This document shows positions 24,201 through 33,283 of a stretch of DNA of 64,000 nt, piece after piece. Position 1 is the stretch's first letter. Every line of letters starts with the position of its first letter. Made by a program: the position numbers and the translations under genes. The stretch comes from Candidatus Acidulodesulfobacterium ferriphilum. GTDB lineage: Bacteria; SZUA-79; Acidulodesulfobacterales; Acidulodesulfobacteraceae. The notes under the pieces are model-generated. The model was not told the origin of the DNA and did not search any database. It worked only from the letters and a program-made list of their open reading frames with translations. The DNA lies in the NCBI GenBank assembly GCA_004195035.1, contig SGBD01000001.1:124001-188000 (forward strand), written 5' to 3'.

Positions 24201-24749
24201 TTAATAATCAAATTTCATTAAAGAGTTAATGGTATGCGGCTTTAGTTTATCCGTGCCGTTTAAAAACGAAAGCTCGGCTAAAAACGCGGTATCCGCCACC
24301 TCTGCGCCGAACTCTTTCACAAGGTTAATTGCGGCAAGAGCCGTACCGCCGGTTGCCAAAACATCGTCGGCGATAATTACCCTGTCCCCTTTTTTTAATG
24401 CGTCTTTATGAATTTCAAGCGTCGCGCTTCCGTATTCTAAGTCGTAGCATAAAGAATTGCACTCGTACGGGAGTTTGCCCGGCTTTCTGACAATTATTAC
24501 CCCTGCTCCAAGCCTGTAAGCAAGCGCGGAACCCACCACAAAACCCCTCGCCTCTATGCAAACGACATAATCTATCTTTTCGTTCAGATATTTGTTTGCA
24601 AGGCTATCGATGGAAAATGCAAAAGCCTTGGGATTCGCAAGTAGGGGCGTTATGTCTTTAAAATTAATTCCTTTCTTGGGAAAATCTGGAATCTCCCTGA
24701 CAAAGCCCTTTAAATCGTCGATTGAATTGACTGAATTTAACTTATCCAT
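24201..24749 (-). CDS. apt: Adenine phosphoribosyltransferase
   Basis: The enzyme makes AMP from adenine and PRPP. It is 182 residues. EARGFVVGSALAYRLGAG, the APRT-specific LPYECNSLCYDLEYGSATLE and the PRPP loop VIIADDVLATGGTALAA are all present. It heads a short minus-strand unit with the monohaem cytochrome. The upstream 277 bp carry a MITE-like element. Confidence 0.95.
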   Translation of the reverse strand: MDKLNSVNSIDDLKGFVREIPDFPKKGINFKDITPLLANPKAFAFSIDSLANKYLNEKIDYVVCIEARGFVVGSALAYRLGAGVIIVRKPGKLPYECNSLCYDLEYGSATLEIHKDALKKGDRVIIADDVLATGGTALAAINLVKEFGAEVADTAFLAELSFLNGTDKLKPHTINSLMKFDY

Positions 24750-24827
24750 ATTTTATTATACCCCGACTTAAAAAAACTAAATTATTATACAATATCGTAA
24801 AATGAAATTCAAATACAAAAAATATAT

Positions 24828-24992
24828 CCAAATCCCGATTTAGAAAATATTTAAGATATTCCAATAATTAAGTAATTCTGGATTCCCGCTGAAGCGGGTT
24901 GGGACACCCCAAAGGATGAATATTTAAATCGCAGTTCAGTCATTCCTGCGTAAGCGGGAATCCAGAATATAAAATCCTAAATCGGAATTTGG
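24828..24992. repeat. MITE-like element, about 165 bp
   Basis: The terminal inverted repeats are CCAAATCCCGATTTAG on the left and its complement with one mismatch on the right (15/16). ATATAT flanks both sides. The interior has CTGGATTCCCGC-TGAA-GCGGG and GCGGGAATCCAG. It lacks the block of about 60 bases seen in the 14.8- and 21.4-kb copies. Confidence 0.78.
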
Positions 24993-25026
24993 GGATATAT
25001 ACCCATGTATTTACGAGGCAGAGGTT

Positions 25027-25803
25027 TTATTTATAAAGCCCGAGCCTGAGCCTTATTACAGCGAAAAAAGCCTCAAAAATTATGCCGTTTGACATCTTGG
25101 ATTTACCCTTAGTTCTTTCGTAAAATATTATAGGGTATTCCCAGAGGATGCAGTCTGCCTTTTTCATCCTGTATTTCATCTCGATTTGAAAGGCATATCC
25201 CCTCGAACTAATGCCGTTTAAATTTACCTTTTTAAGGCAGTTTACATCGTACATATTGAAGCCGCCAGTCAAATCGCTGATTTTAACTCCCGTAACTAAT
25301 TTGGCATAAATATTTGCAAAATAGGAAATCAAAAGCCTTTTCATACTCCAGTTTATTATTCTTATCCCGCCGTTATATCTTGAACCGACAATCATTCCGC
25401 ACTTTTTATCATTCATAAGATTAATAAAACCCGCAATTTCATCTGGATTATGAGAAAAATCGCAATCCATCGTAATAACATAATCGAAGCCCCCGTCCAT
25501 GGCAAACTTAAATGCCGCAACATAAGCCGTCCCAAGACCTAATTTCTTTTCCCTTGAAATAAGAAACAGATTACCTCCCCTGACCCCTCCCTCAACAGGA
25601 TGGAAACGCTTTTGGTTGCCGAAGGTAAACCCCTTTATGATTTCCTGAGTTCCGTCCTGCGAATTATCGTCTATTATTACAAGGCTAATCGTAACATTCA
25701 GCCCCCTGACCGCTTCATTCTCATTTAGATTTAGAACGGATTCTATCATCCTTCCCACATTTTCTCTTTCGTTATATGTCGGTATTGCCACAAGTATTTT
25801 CAT
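25027..25803 (-). CDS. Polyprenol-phosphate sugar synthase (GT2, DPM1-like)
   Basis: The 258-residue family-2 glycosyltransferase has IPTYNERENV at the start, DDNSQDGT near 48, and the metal-binding MDCDFSHNPDEI near 117, with GGFNMY further on. This is the dolichol/polyprenol-phosphate mannose synthase type, which loads a sugar onto the lipid carrier. The next gene upstream, ending 5 bp away, encodes a GT39-like transferase that would use the product. The sugar cannot be inferred. Confidence 0.88.
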   Translation of the reverse strand: MKILVAIPTYNERENVGRMIESVLNLNENEAVRGLNVTISLVIIDDNSQDGTQEIIKGFTFGNQKRFHPVEGGVRGGNLFLISREKKLGLGTAYVAAFKFAMDGGFDYVITMDCDFSHNPDEIAGFINLMNDKKCGMIVGSRYNGGIRIINWSMKRLLISYFANIYAKLVTGVKISDLTGGFNMYDVNCLKKVNLNGISSRGYAFQIEMKYRMKKADCILWEYPIIFYERTKGKSKMSNGIIFEAFFAVIRLRLGLYK

Positions 25804-25808
25804 ATCTT

Positions 25809-27620
25809 TTAAAACATCCTTTTTTTAATATGCCTTATAGCCCTTTTTGCGTTAAAATCTTTCATTAAATACAGATAATAAACCCTAACCGGTCTAAATT
25901 TAATGTAAATATCCAGCCGGCCGATTTTTTTTATCGATTTAAAATCCTTCTTATATGTCCGCATCGGATTTATAATATATTTGCTATCCATTATAAAGAT
26001 GGCATTCTTTCCGTTTATTTTGTTTAAATTTTGCCACAGGTCGTATTGATTTAAAAACCCCGATATATTATAAATATTCACCGCCGGTTTATAGCCCCCG
26101 TAATACACAAGTTCATCCGCAATAGCATAATGATGCGTTAAAACAAAAAGCGGATGATAAACCGCCTCATATCCTTTATAAACAATACCGATATACCTTG
26201 CCCCTTTCCCCCACCCAAAAAGGTCGTTTGTTATGTCGGCCGTTTTGGGTTTTCCGGGTATATGGGGAATTAATGAAAATATCCAGCGTCTTTTAAGGTT
26301 TTTTTCCTTATCGATATACCTTATTATTTTTCCTATCGGTATCGAATTATAGTATATCTGGTTGTATAATACAAAACTTAAGAAAAAACCGGAAAATATC
26401 GCAAAATACAGATATGATTTGGCGGCCTTCAATTTTAATTTTTCCCACAGTTTTATTTGGCTTCTGCTTTTACTAATCCTATCCGCAACATATCCCATGA
26501 TAGGAAATGCGGACATGTAGCCTATATCCGGCCAGTGAACTAGTATTCTATGGGAATATCCGTTTATAATAAAAAAAACCAGAACAGGAAGCGATAAGCA
26601 GACGGAATACAAAAATCCCCCGGCAATATCCGCGTAAGATGCAGCCTCGGACTTATCTATAAATGGGTCTGATTTCAAATCAGACCCATTTATATTCCTG
26701 CCAAACCATTGCGAAATAAATTTTAAGGAATAAACGAATGTCCCGATTAAAAACAGATAGACGAACGGCGTAACCACTAAAAATTGTCCAAGCCACCCTT
26801 GCATAAATAAAGATATTCCGGGTTTCGGGTGCGAAAAACCGTGCGAGAGCTGAAATTTAAAGGATATAAAATTATGAGTAATATTCCAATAGATTACGGG
26901 CGAAAAAACAAGAAGGGCGGCGGCAAGAGCCAGATACGGATAAAAAGTTTTTAAAACGGCTCTATTTTTTTTAGAAGCTAATAAATATAATAAAACGGAA
27001 GGTGGAATTAAAGCGGCGGTATACTTGCTTAAAAATGCAAGACCTAAAAACAAACCTGCAAGCATCCATAAAATCAGGTTATTACGAAAAAAGGGGGCCG
27101 ATTTTAAATCAGGCCCATTTTTTACATTATTCGAGCTGCCTTTAACGGCTTTATAAAATAATATCAGGAAACACAGGTAGAAAAACAGCAGGGATGCGTC
27201 GGGCAGCATCATAACTGATAGGGCGGTACTAAATATTACCGCCGATAAAAAAAACAAAAAAGCAAAAAAAGACGCCCTCTTATTTTTAAAGAGCAGGTGC
27301 GATAGGTAATATATTAAAAAGCCGTCGAAAAACGAAAAAATAACCGCGCCAAGCCTGACATTAAGCTCGCTTTTTCCAAAAAGCCCCGTAAAAAAATAAA
27401 TAACATAGCCGACGAACGGGGCGTCATCAAGATAACCCAATGACGGCTTTAGCGACCAAACGAAATAGTGGGCTTCGTCATTGCCTAAGTTTAAAGTGGA
27501 GGCAAGGTGCAGATGAACGATAAATGCAAGTATAGATAATGAAACCAAATAAAATTCGTACCTGTACCTGCCGTAATATGTATTAAAATAATCCAAAATT
27601 TTGTCTATTGTGCTTTTCAA
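25809..27620 (-). CDS. GT39/ArnT-like membrane glycosyltransferase with two palindrome insertions
   Basis: The 603-residue protein has about ten membrane helices, and an early loop motif LGNDEAHYFVWSLKP with the acidic pair typical of GT-C/PMT family catalytic loops. It probably transfers a sugar from a polyprenol-phosphate donor made by its neighbour to lipid or protein in the periplasm. It is somewhat longer than common relatives. Two in-frame palindromic repeats encode similar loops, NGPDLKSAPF (about 168) and NGSDLKSDPF (about 312). It overlaps the upstream gene by 38 bp. Confidence 0.85.
   Translation of the reverse strand: MKSTIDKILDYFNTYYGRYRYEFYLVSLSILAFIVHLHLASTLNLGNDEAHYFVWSLKPSLGYLDDAPFVGYVIYFFTGLFGKSELNVRLGAVIFSFFDGFLIYYLSHLLFKNKRASFFAFLFFLSAVIFSTALSVMMLPDASLLFFYLCFLILFYKAVKGSSNNVKNGPDLKSAPFFRNNLILWMLAGLFLGLAFLSKYTAALIPPSVLLYLLASKKNRAVLKTFYPYLALAAALLVFSPVIYWNITHNFISFKFQLSHGFSHPKPGISLFMQGWLGQFLVVTPFVYLFLIGTFVYSLKFISQWFGRNINGSDLKSDPFIDKSEAASYADIAGGFLYSVCLSLPVLVFFIINGYSHRILVHWPDIGYMSAFPIMGYVADRISKSRSQIKLWEKLKLKAAKSYLYFAIFSGFFLSFVLYNQIYYNSIPIGKIIRYIDKEKNLKRRWIFSLIPHIPGKPKTADITNDLFGWGKGARYIGIVYKGYEAVYHPLFVLTHHYAIADELVYYGGYKPAVNIYNISGFLNQYDLWQNLNKINGKNAIFIMDSKYIINPMRTYKKDFKSIKKIGRLDIYIKFRPVRVYYLYLMKDFNAKRAIRHIKKRMF
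26659..26693. repeat. 35-bp perfect palindrome inside the GT39 gene
   Basis: The 17-base arms (left arm ATAAATGGGTCTGATTT) match exactly around a central C. It is in frame and encodes part of NGSDLKSDPF. It is the same family as the terminator at 23739-23775. Confidence 0.85.
27087..27123. repeat. 37-bp palindrome inside the GT39 gene
   Basis: The 18-base arms around a central T match at 15 of 18 positions; the left arm is six A then GGGGGCCGATTT. It is read in the same frame as the 26659 copy and encodes NGPDLKSAPF. Confidence 0.8.
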
Positions 27621-29436
27621 TGCGTAAGGCTTCCATTACATAATTAAACCGCTCGCTTAATTCCAAAGACGCATCCACGGTTATAAAACAAAAACCCCGG
27701 GTTTCCGCATGGTTTTTAAGTGATGATGAGTCTTGAGGCTCAGGCTCCTCAAACGCCTTTTTCTGGTTCAGATAAACCGAAACACCTGCTTCCGAATACT
27801 CTTTCTTGAATTTCCTTTCCCCGCCTCCGGTCTCCTTTTTTAAGTCCTTGATGGCATTTTTATTTGCCAAATGTTCGGCTGACTGCCTGTCTTCAAGCCT
27901 TTTTAATATAACATGCTCTTTATCTTCATATATTTTAGAGTATATAACGACAAAATTACAGTCTTTTTTTTCAAAATAGCTAATAAATTTTTCCCTGTGC
28001 TCTTTTTTTAAAAAAGTTGCGTCGAATATTACGCTTTTACCCTCGTTAAGCCGCTGCGCCCCCTCCTGAAACATATTGTCGTAAACCGTTTCGCTTGCCT
28101 TCCTGCCGTATTTGAATATTTTATCCGTAAAACCGAACATTTCCTGTCTTAATCTATCCGACTTTATGTTTTTGGCATAAAAATAGCTTGCCAGCAAATC
28201 GGAAAGGTTGGTCTTTCCGCTGCCTGACAAACCGATATTAAGAATAACAACAGGTTTTTTAAAAAACAGGGTATAAAACAGGGCTAAATTTAAATGTTTC
28301 AGTCCTCCGCAGTGCCTGCCTGAAAGAAGGTCGATTTTGGCTCTTACGACGGACCTGTATGCCTTAAAAAAGGGGATTATAAAAGGTTCGTATTTTTCAT
28401 ACTTTTCTATATCCTTTTTATAGTTAAAAAATCCCTTATAATAATCAAAGAATTCGGCGGATTCGTAAAAAAAACCGTGAAACTCGAAATCCATAAGCAA
28501 GAACGCAATATCTAAATATAAATCCTGATTTCTAAACTTTTCGTTAAACTCCACGCAGTCCATCAGGCATACGCCTTTAATCCTTTCCCTGCCGCTCACG
28601 GCAATATGCTCCATTCTTAAGTCGCCGTGAAGGTCTCTGATGAAGCTGTTTTTGATTCTTAAATTAACAAACTCGTTAAACATTTCCGATTGCAAAAACT
28701 CATTGTAAAACTTTTCCATATAGTTCAAAATATCAAAAAGACTCTTTATATTTATTTTGAACCGCTCCTCATTGAGCTCTGGATTAACGCCTCCGCGGGA
28801 GTGACAGCGGTCAAAAAAACTTTTTATATTTACCTGTCCCTTTATATCGTCTTTAAAACTATTAAGAAGTTTCCTTACGGCTAAAAAGTTATCGTCCCAG
28901 TTCTCCTTATAAACTTCTGTTTTACCAAAACCGCTTATCCTTTTTGAAGAGTTTGCATTTTTATGAAATAGATAAATTCTTTTGGCAACCTTTTTTAAAA
29001 CATCTAATTTATTAAATTTATAATTTTTAACGCCATTTTTATTAAACGAATCCAATATATTATTTAAAAACCCTTCGTCCGCCGCATATTTCATTCTTAC
29101 AAAAACATCTTTTAATATACCGCCTTTAAAGCCGATAAAATAACCGCCCTTATTTTGCCTTAATTCCTGCAAATCTATATAAATGCCTGAGCAAGCCCTT
29201 CTGTTTAAAGAAAGTTCGCGCCTTGCAAAAAATCTTCTTTTTTCTAAGGACGAATAATCGACAAATCCAAAATTAACGGTTTTTTTTTGCTTATAGACAA
29301 ATTTTGGCGTTATAAAAACGCGTGATATATGGGTTTGGATAATGCGGATTAAGCTTGAAGAGATTTTTTCGTATTTAGATATAGCATTAATAATTTTTTG
29401 GGTTTCCTCAGTTTCCTCGGGGTTAGTTCTTAGCAT
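27583..29436 (-). CDS. Aminoglycoside-phosphotransferase-like/P-loop kinase fusion
   Basis: The 617-residue protein joins an APH-like domain (catalytic loop DLHGDLRMEHIAV near residue 272, then MDCVEFNEKFR) to a C-terminal P-loop kinase domain (GLSGSGKTNLSDLLA near 408, with VIFDATFLKKEHREK). Such pairs are known as bifunctional aminoglycoside phosphotransferase/ATP-binding proteins of unknown substrate; resistance is not implied. Its start overlaps the stop of rpoS (TAATG), and its end overlaps the GT39 gene by 38 bp, so it is translated between a stationary-phase sigma factor and glycosyltransferases. Confidence 0.82.
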   Translation of the reverse strand: MLRTNPEETEETQKIINAISKYEKISSSLIRIIQTHISRVFITPKFVYKQKKTVNFGFVDYSSLEKRRFFARRELSLNRRACSGIYIDLQELRQNKGGYFIGFKGGILKDVFVRMKYAADEGFLNNILDSFNKNGVKNYKFNKLDVLKKVAKRIYLFHKNANSSKRISGFGKTEVYKENWDDNFLAVRKLLNSFKDDIKGQVNIKSFFDRCHSRGGVNPELNEERFKINIKSLFDILNYMEKFYNEFLQSEMFNEFVNLRIKNSFIRDLHGDLRMEHIAVSGRERIKGVCLMDCVEFNEKFRNQDLYLDIAFLLMDFEFHGFFYESAEFFDYYKGFFNYKKDIEKYEKYEPFIIPFFKAYRSVVRAKIDLLSGRHCGGLKHLNLALFYTLFFKKPVVILNIGLSGSGKTNLSDLLASYFYAKNIKSDRLRQEMFGFTDKIFKYGRKASETVYDNMFQEGAQRLNEGKSVIFDATFLKKEHREKFISYFEKKDCNFVVIYSKIYEDKEHVILKRLEDRQSAEHLANKNAIKDLKKETGGGERKFKKEYSEAGVSVYLNQKKAFEEPEPQDSSSLKNHAETRGFCFITVDASLELSERFNYVMEALRIEKHNRQNFGLF

Positions 29437-30356
29437 TACCCCTCCATACCTGCTTCCTCTGCCATTTTTTTAAGTTTTTTTAACGCCTTAACCTCGATCT
29501 GCCTGATGCGCTCTTTGGTGAGATTAAAAATTAACCCTATCTCGTTAAGCGTTCTCGGTTTTTCATAGTTAAGCCCGTATCTCAATATTATGACCTTTCT
29601 TTCTACATCGCCAAGCATAAAAAGCCACTTGTTTAAGAGCTTTAATGTTTCTATTTTATCGAGCATATCAAAAGAGGATGTGCCTTCCTCATCTTCTTTT
29701 ATAATATTTGCAAGGGCTAAATTTTGTTCGCCGTCCTGATTTTGATTTTGCGGAAAGGAAGAATCTAAAGAATACACATTGCCGATAAAACCCAAAATTT
29801 TTTCGAGTTTTTTCTCCTCTATTCCCATGTGTTTTGCGATTTCGCCCATATTCGGCTCTCTTTCCAGTTCGCCGGTCATCTCTTTCGCTGCCCTCGAATA
29901 TTTAAAAAGGTTTTCGGAAATGTGTATGGGAAGCCTTATAAGCCTGCCTGAATTTAATATGCCCCTTTCGATAGACTGTCTTATCCACCATATAGCATAG
30001 GTTGAGAATCTGAAGCCTTTTTTAGGAATAAATTTATCTACGGCCTTCATAAGTCCGATATTTCCTTCCATAATTAAATCGTCGAACGAAAGACCTCTTC
30101 CGAGAAATTTTTTTGCCACATTGATAACAAGTCCAAGGTTAGATTTAATCATTAAATCTCTGGCTTCCTTGTCTCCTTCCTGCACTTTTAAGGCGAGATT
30201 ATACTCCTCTTCCTTTGTTAAAAGAGGGTTTTTTTTAAGATACTTTAAGTATTGACGGGATATAACATTATCATACGACGGGGGTATGGAGACTTTTTCG
30301 CTGTTTTCTAAAACTGCAGGCTTTTCTTCATCTTTATTAATTTTTGTTCCCGGCAT
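29436..30356 (-). CDS. rpoS: RpoS-type sigma-70 family factor
   Basis: The 306-residue group 2 sigma factor has region 2 (LIMEGNIGLMKAVDKF and FRFSTYAIWWIRQSIERGI), region 3 (RLPIHISENLFKYSRA) and region 4 (RTLNEIGLIFNLTKERIRQIEVKALKK). It lacks the large region 1.1 of RpoD. The order surE-pcm-rpoS matches enterobacterial surE-pcm-nlpD-rpoS, without nlpD, which supports RpoS rather than RpoH. It probably drives stationary-phase or stress genes. Its stop codon overlaps the next start (TAATG). Confidence 0.87.
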   Translation of the reverse strand: MPGTKINKDEEKPAVLENSEKVSIPPSYDNVISRQYLKYLKKNPLLTKEEEYNLALKVQEGDKEARDLMIKSNLGLVINVAKKFLGRGLSFDDLIMEGNIGLMKAVDKFIPKKGFRFSTYAIWWIRQSIERGILNSGRLIRLPIHISENLFKYSRAAKEMTGELEREPNMGEIAKHMGIEEKKLEKILGFIGNVYSLDSSFPQNQNQDGEQNLALANIIKEDEEGTSSFDMLDKIETLKLLNKWLFMLGDVERKVIILRYGLNYEKPRTLNEIGLIFNLTKERIRQIEVKALKKLKKMAEEAGMEG

Positions 30357-30434
30357 TATAAATATAAGATAAAAGATTATAATTATTTATAATAATACAA
30401 ATATAATAAAGAAAAATCTTATATGGAAGAACGC

Positions 30435-31079
30435 TCAGGATTTAAAACCGTCCTTGCCTATAAGTCTAACAAAATTTGCAGGGGCAATATTATTAGAATA
30501 CATTTTACCATTTTTTTTTTCTATTACAAAGATATTTTGTGCACCGCTCATTTCAAGGGGCATAATCATTATGCCGCCCTCGCTTAACTGGGCGAAAAGC
30601 GCCTCGGGAACATCGGGGGAACAGGCTGTAACAATTATTCTATCGTAAGGGGCGTATTCTTTAAACCCGATAGTCCCGTCTCCGATAATAAATGTCACAT
30701 TATGAATGTTAAGTTTTTCAAGAATATCCCTCGCCTTTAAAGACAGGTCCCTTATCCGTTCTATCGTAAAAACACTCATGCAAAGCGTGGACAAAATAGC
30801 CGCCTGATAGCCCGAACCGGTTCCTATCTCAAGAATTTTGTGGCTTTTATTTAAACAAAGAGACTGCGTCATTAAAGCAACAGTGTAAATGCCGGATATT
30901 GTTTGATTATGACCTATGGGAAGCGGCGCACCGGTATAACTTAATTCTTTTAACGATTCCTCGACAAACTTTTCTCTCGGAACGGTTCTTAACGCATAGA
31001 GCACATTTTTATCAGTAATTCCTTTCGAAACAAGAGCCTGTTCGGTAGCCCTGTCTGGGGAGTTTTTAAAATTTACCAT
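30435..31079 (-). CDS. pcm: Protein-L-isoaspartate O-methyltransferase
   Basis: Pcm uses SAM to start repair of isoaspartate residues in aged proteins. The 214 residues contain the PCMT block LPIGHNQTISGIY (active-site loop), the SAM-binding ILEIGTGSGYQAAILS, IERIRDLS and the late YDRIIVTA. It lies between surE and rpoS, a conserved stress-survival arrangement. Confidence 0.94.
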   Translation of the reverse strand: MVNFKNSPDRATEQALVSKGITDKNVLYALRTVPREKFVEESLKELSYTGAPLPIGHNQTISGIYTVALMTQSLCLNKSHKILEIGTGSGYQAAILSTLCMSVFTIERIRDLSLKARDILEKLNIHNVTFIIGDGTIGFKEYAPYDRIIVTACSPDVPEALFAQLSEGGIMIMPLEMSGAQNIFVIEKKNGKMYSNNIAPANFVRLIGKDGFKS

Positions 31080-31130
31080 AAAGTTATGCCCTCAAATCCG
31101 GCAATAAGATTCATTAAGCCCTCTTTCTGT

Positions 31131-31940
31131 TCAGGATTTAATATTATAAAGAAAATCGATATTTTTTAATCTTTCCATTGCTTTATAATTTGTCATATCG
31201 AGATGTATGGGCGTAACGGAGATAAGCCCGTTATGGACGGCCTCGTAATCGCTTCCCTCCACATCTTCGAACCTGATATTTTTACCCCAAATCCAGTAAT
31301 ATTTTCTCCCGCGGGGGTCTATCTTTTCGACGACAAAGTCCTCGAAATAACGCTTCCCTTGCCTCGTAATAAGATATTCGAAGCTGTTTTGCTTATTTAT
31401 TATCGTTTGGGGTATATTTACATTGAGCAGGGTATATTCAGGCAAAGAATGCTTATGAACGGCAGAGGCAAGATTGGAAACAAATTCTGCCGCCTTTTGG
31501 AACGATAATTCAAGATTGTCTTCGAGAGAGGGGTCTTTCGGCAGATACCCGCCGCCTTTGTTTACAACCAATGAAACGGCTATCGACTTTATTCCCATAA
31601 TAGCCCCCTCCATTGCCGCGGACACGGTTCCGGAGTAAATGACATCGTCGCAAATATTGCCGCCGTAATTTATGCCGGATATGATTAAATCGGGCTTGGA
31701 CTTTAAAACGGAATGAACGGCAATATTAACGGCATCCGTAGGGGTTCCATCGACTGAAAATATGTCAGGTTTGATTTCATTGACTCTTAACGGCCTATCG
31801 ATGGTTAAAGAATGTGAGCTTGCGCTTCTTTCTCTATCGGGAGCGACAATTACGACATCGGCAAATTTTTTAAGCTCTTCGAATAAAATATTTATACCTG
31901 TTGCATAAACCCCGTCATCATTTGAAAGAAGAATATTCAT
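31131..31940 (-). CDS. surE: 5'/3'-nucleotidase SurE
   Basis: SurE is a metal-dependent nucleoside monophosphatase. The 269 residues start with MNILLSNDDGVYA, carrying the DD metal ligands, followed by APDRERSASSHSLT, the SVDGTPTDAV block and SGINYGGN, which holds the metal-binding asparagine. It is 52 bp upstream of pcm and 3 bp after the merR gene, so a merR-surE-pcm-rpoS operon is likely. Confidence 0.95.
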   Translation of the reverse strand: MNILLSNDDGVYATGINILFEELKKFADVVIVAPDRERSASSHSLTIDRPLRVNEIKPDIFSVDGTPTDAVNIAVHSVLKSKPDLIISGINYGGNICDDVIYSGTVSAAMEGAIMGIKSIAVSLVVNKGGGYLPKDPSLEDNLELSFQKAAEFVSNLASAVHKHSLPEYTLLNVNIPQTIINKQNSFEYLITRQGKRYFEDFVVEKIDPRGRKYYWIWGKNIRFEDVEGSDYEAVHNGLISVTPIHLDMTNYKAMERLKNIDFLYNIKS

Positions 31941-31942
31941 TA

Positions 31943-32275
31943 CTATTTTTTTCTCGATAACAAAAGGGACTTAACAGAATTAAGTTCATTATGAATATTT
32001 TTTATAAGCTTGATATTATCGTCTTTTTGAGATGATTTTGCCTTTATCGCTTTTTTTGCCCCTTCTATCGTAAATTTTTTATTATACAAATAATCCTTTA
32101 TCAGCAAAAGCTTATCGATATCGGATTTTAAATAAAGCCTGTGAGAACTTTTAGATTTATGCGGCTTTAAGAAATTGAATTCTGTTTCCCAGTATCTTAT
32201 GACATAAGGCTCAATTTCTATTATTTTTGCAACTTCCCCGATTTTATAATAAAGCTTCTCATCTACCGGATCCAT
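31943..32275 (-). CDS. MerR-family transcriptional regulator
   Basis: The 110-residue protein has a MerR N-terminal helix-turn-helix (YYKIGEVAKIIEIEPYVIRYWETEFNFL, about residues 9-37) followed by a short dimerisation helix. It has no effector domain and no metal-binding cysteines, like the small MerR proteins often found after ihfA in proteobacteria. Its start overlaps ihfA by 17 bp. The target is unknown. Confidence 0.88.
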   Translation of the reverse strand: MDPVDEKLYYKIGEVAKIIEIEPYVIRYWETEFNFLKPHKSKSSHRLYLKSDIDKLLLIKDYLYNKKFTIEGAKKAIKAKSSQKDDNIKLIKNIHNELNSVKSLLLSRKK

Positions 32276-32564
32276 TTTTATATTTTTTATTTATTTTCGA
32301 TTTCAAGACAACCGAGGACTTAAACTTTAGCACCTTTCTTTCGCTGATATAAATAGGCTCGCCTGTTTGGGGATTCCGTCCCTTTCTTCGCTTTTTTTCT
32401 TTAATGAGAAAACTTCCAAAACCGGTTAATTTAACCTGTCCGTCTATTTCCGCTTCCGATTTTATAAGATCAAAAAAAGAGTTTACATAGGTTAAAGATT
32501 CGGCGGAGGTCAAGCCAACCTTACTGCGAATCTTATTTGTTAAATCGGATTTAGTTAAAGACAT
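32259..32564 (-). CDS. ihfA: Integration host factor alpha subunit
   Basis: The 101-residue HU/IHF-family DNA-bending protein has GFGSFLIKEKKRRKGRNPQTGEPI, which includes the DNA-contacting proline arm. It follows rplT and precedes a merR gene, the usual place of ihfA; in E. coli pheST lies between rplT and ihfA but is absent here. IHF-type bending helps sigma-54 promoters such as the one at 14.6 kb, though that link is inference. Confidence 0.9.
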   Translation of the reverse strand: MSLTKSDLTNKIRSKVGLTSAESLTYVNSFFDLIKSEAEIDGQVKLTGFGSFLIKEKKRRKGRNPQTGEPIYISERKVLKFKSSVVLKSKINKKYKNGSGR

Positions 32565-32629
32565 TTATTATTAAGGTCCTCGTTTATTAAGGTCTAATCA
32601 GGGTTAAATTTAATAGGGCTTTAAAAATT

Positions 32630-32980
32630 TTAATTGGATGTTATTTCTTTAACCAAACCGGAAAACGCGGCCGGATCGGTTAACGCAATTTCAGCCAAAA
32701 CCTTTCTGTTTAAATTAATCTCTTTCTTATTAAGCGCATTAATAAATTTTGAATAAGATATACCGTTTGCCCTGCATGCGGCGTTAATCCTAACTATCCA
32801 TAACCCTCTGAACTGCCTTTTTTTGACTTTTCTATCTCTATAAGCGTAATTAAGCCCTTTTAAGACAGTTTCCTGTGCCGATTTAAAAAGCCTGCTTCTT
32901 GCGCCGTAATAACCTTTCGCAAGTTTTAAAACCTTTTTATGCCTTTTTTTTGTTAAAATCCCTCTTTTTACCCTTGACAT
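32630..32980 (-). CDS. rplT: 50S ribosomal protein L20
   Basis: The 116-residue L20 binds 23S rRNA early in assembly. The N-terminal [29 protein letters not shown] extension and the [15 protein letters not shown] block are characteristic. It sits 17 bp after rpmI in the infC-rpmI-rplT operon. Confidence 0.97.
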   Translation of the reverse strand: MSRVKRGILTKKRHKKVLKLAKGYYGARSRLFKSAQETVLKGLNYAYRDRKVKKRQFRGLWIVRINAACRANGISYSKFINALNKKEINLNRKVLAEIALTDPAAFSGLVKEITSN

Positions 32981-32997
32981 TATTTAACTCCTTTTTA

Positions 32998-33201
32998 TTA
33001 TAAATAAGGAACAAGCCTTTTGATATTCATAGCGTCAACCGAATTAACGACAGCGCTTTTCTTAAGTTTATTCTTTCTTTTCCGAGCCTTTGAAGTCAAT
33101 ATATGACTTTTGTTCGCCTTATAATGAACCACCTTTCCGTTAGCCGTAATCTTAAACCTCTTCTTTGCTCCCCTGTTGGTCTTAATCTTTATTTTAGCCA
33201 T
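32998..33201 (-). CDS. rpmI: 50S ribosomal protein L35
   Basis: The 67-residue basic protein matches L35 throughout: [24 protein letters not shown] and [17 protein letters not shown]. It lies 82 bp after infC; no L20-binding pseudoknot was worked out in the spacer. Confidence 0.97.
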   Translation of the reverse strand: MAKIKIKTNRGAKKRFKITANGKVVHYKANKSHILTSKARKRKNKLKKSAVVNSVDAMNIKRLVPYL

Positions 33202-33283
33202 TTTAGAACCCCTTAAAATAATAAATAACGATAACTGTATAGTTTACTATGCTTTATAATAATATATTTTGCGATAAACAGGC

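Noticed and set aside
27583-29436. Aminoglycoside resistance gene
   Set aside because: The APH-like domain is fused to a P-loop kinase of unknown substrate and sits in a housekeeping operon; the fold alone does not show drug modification.
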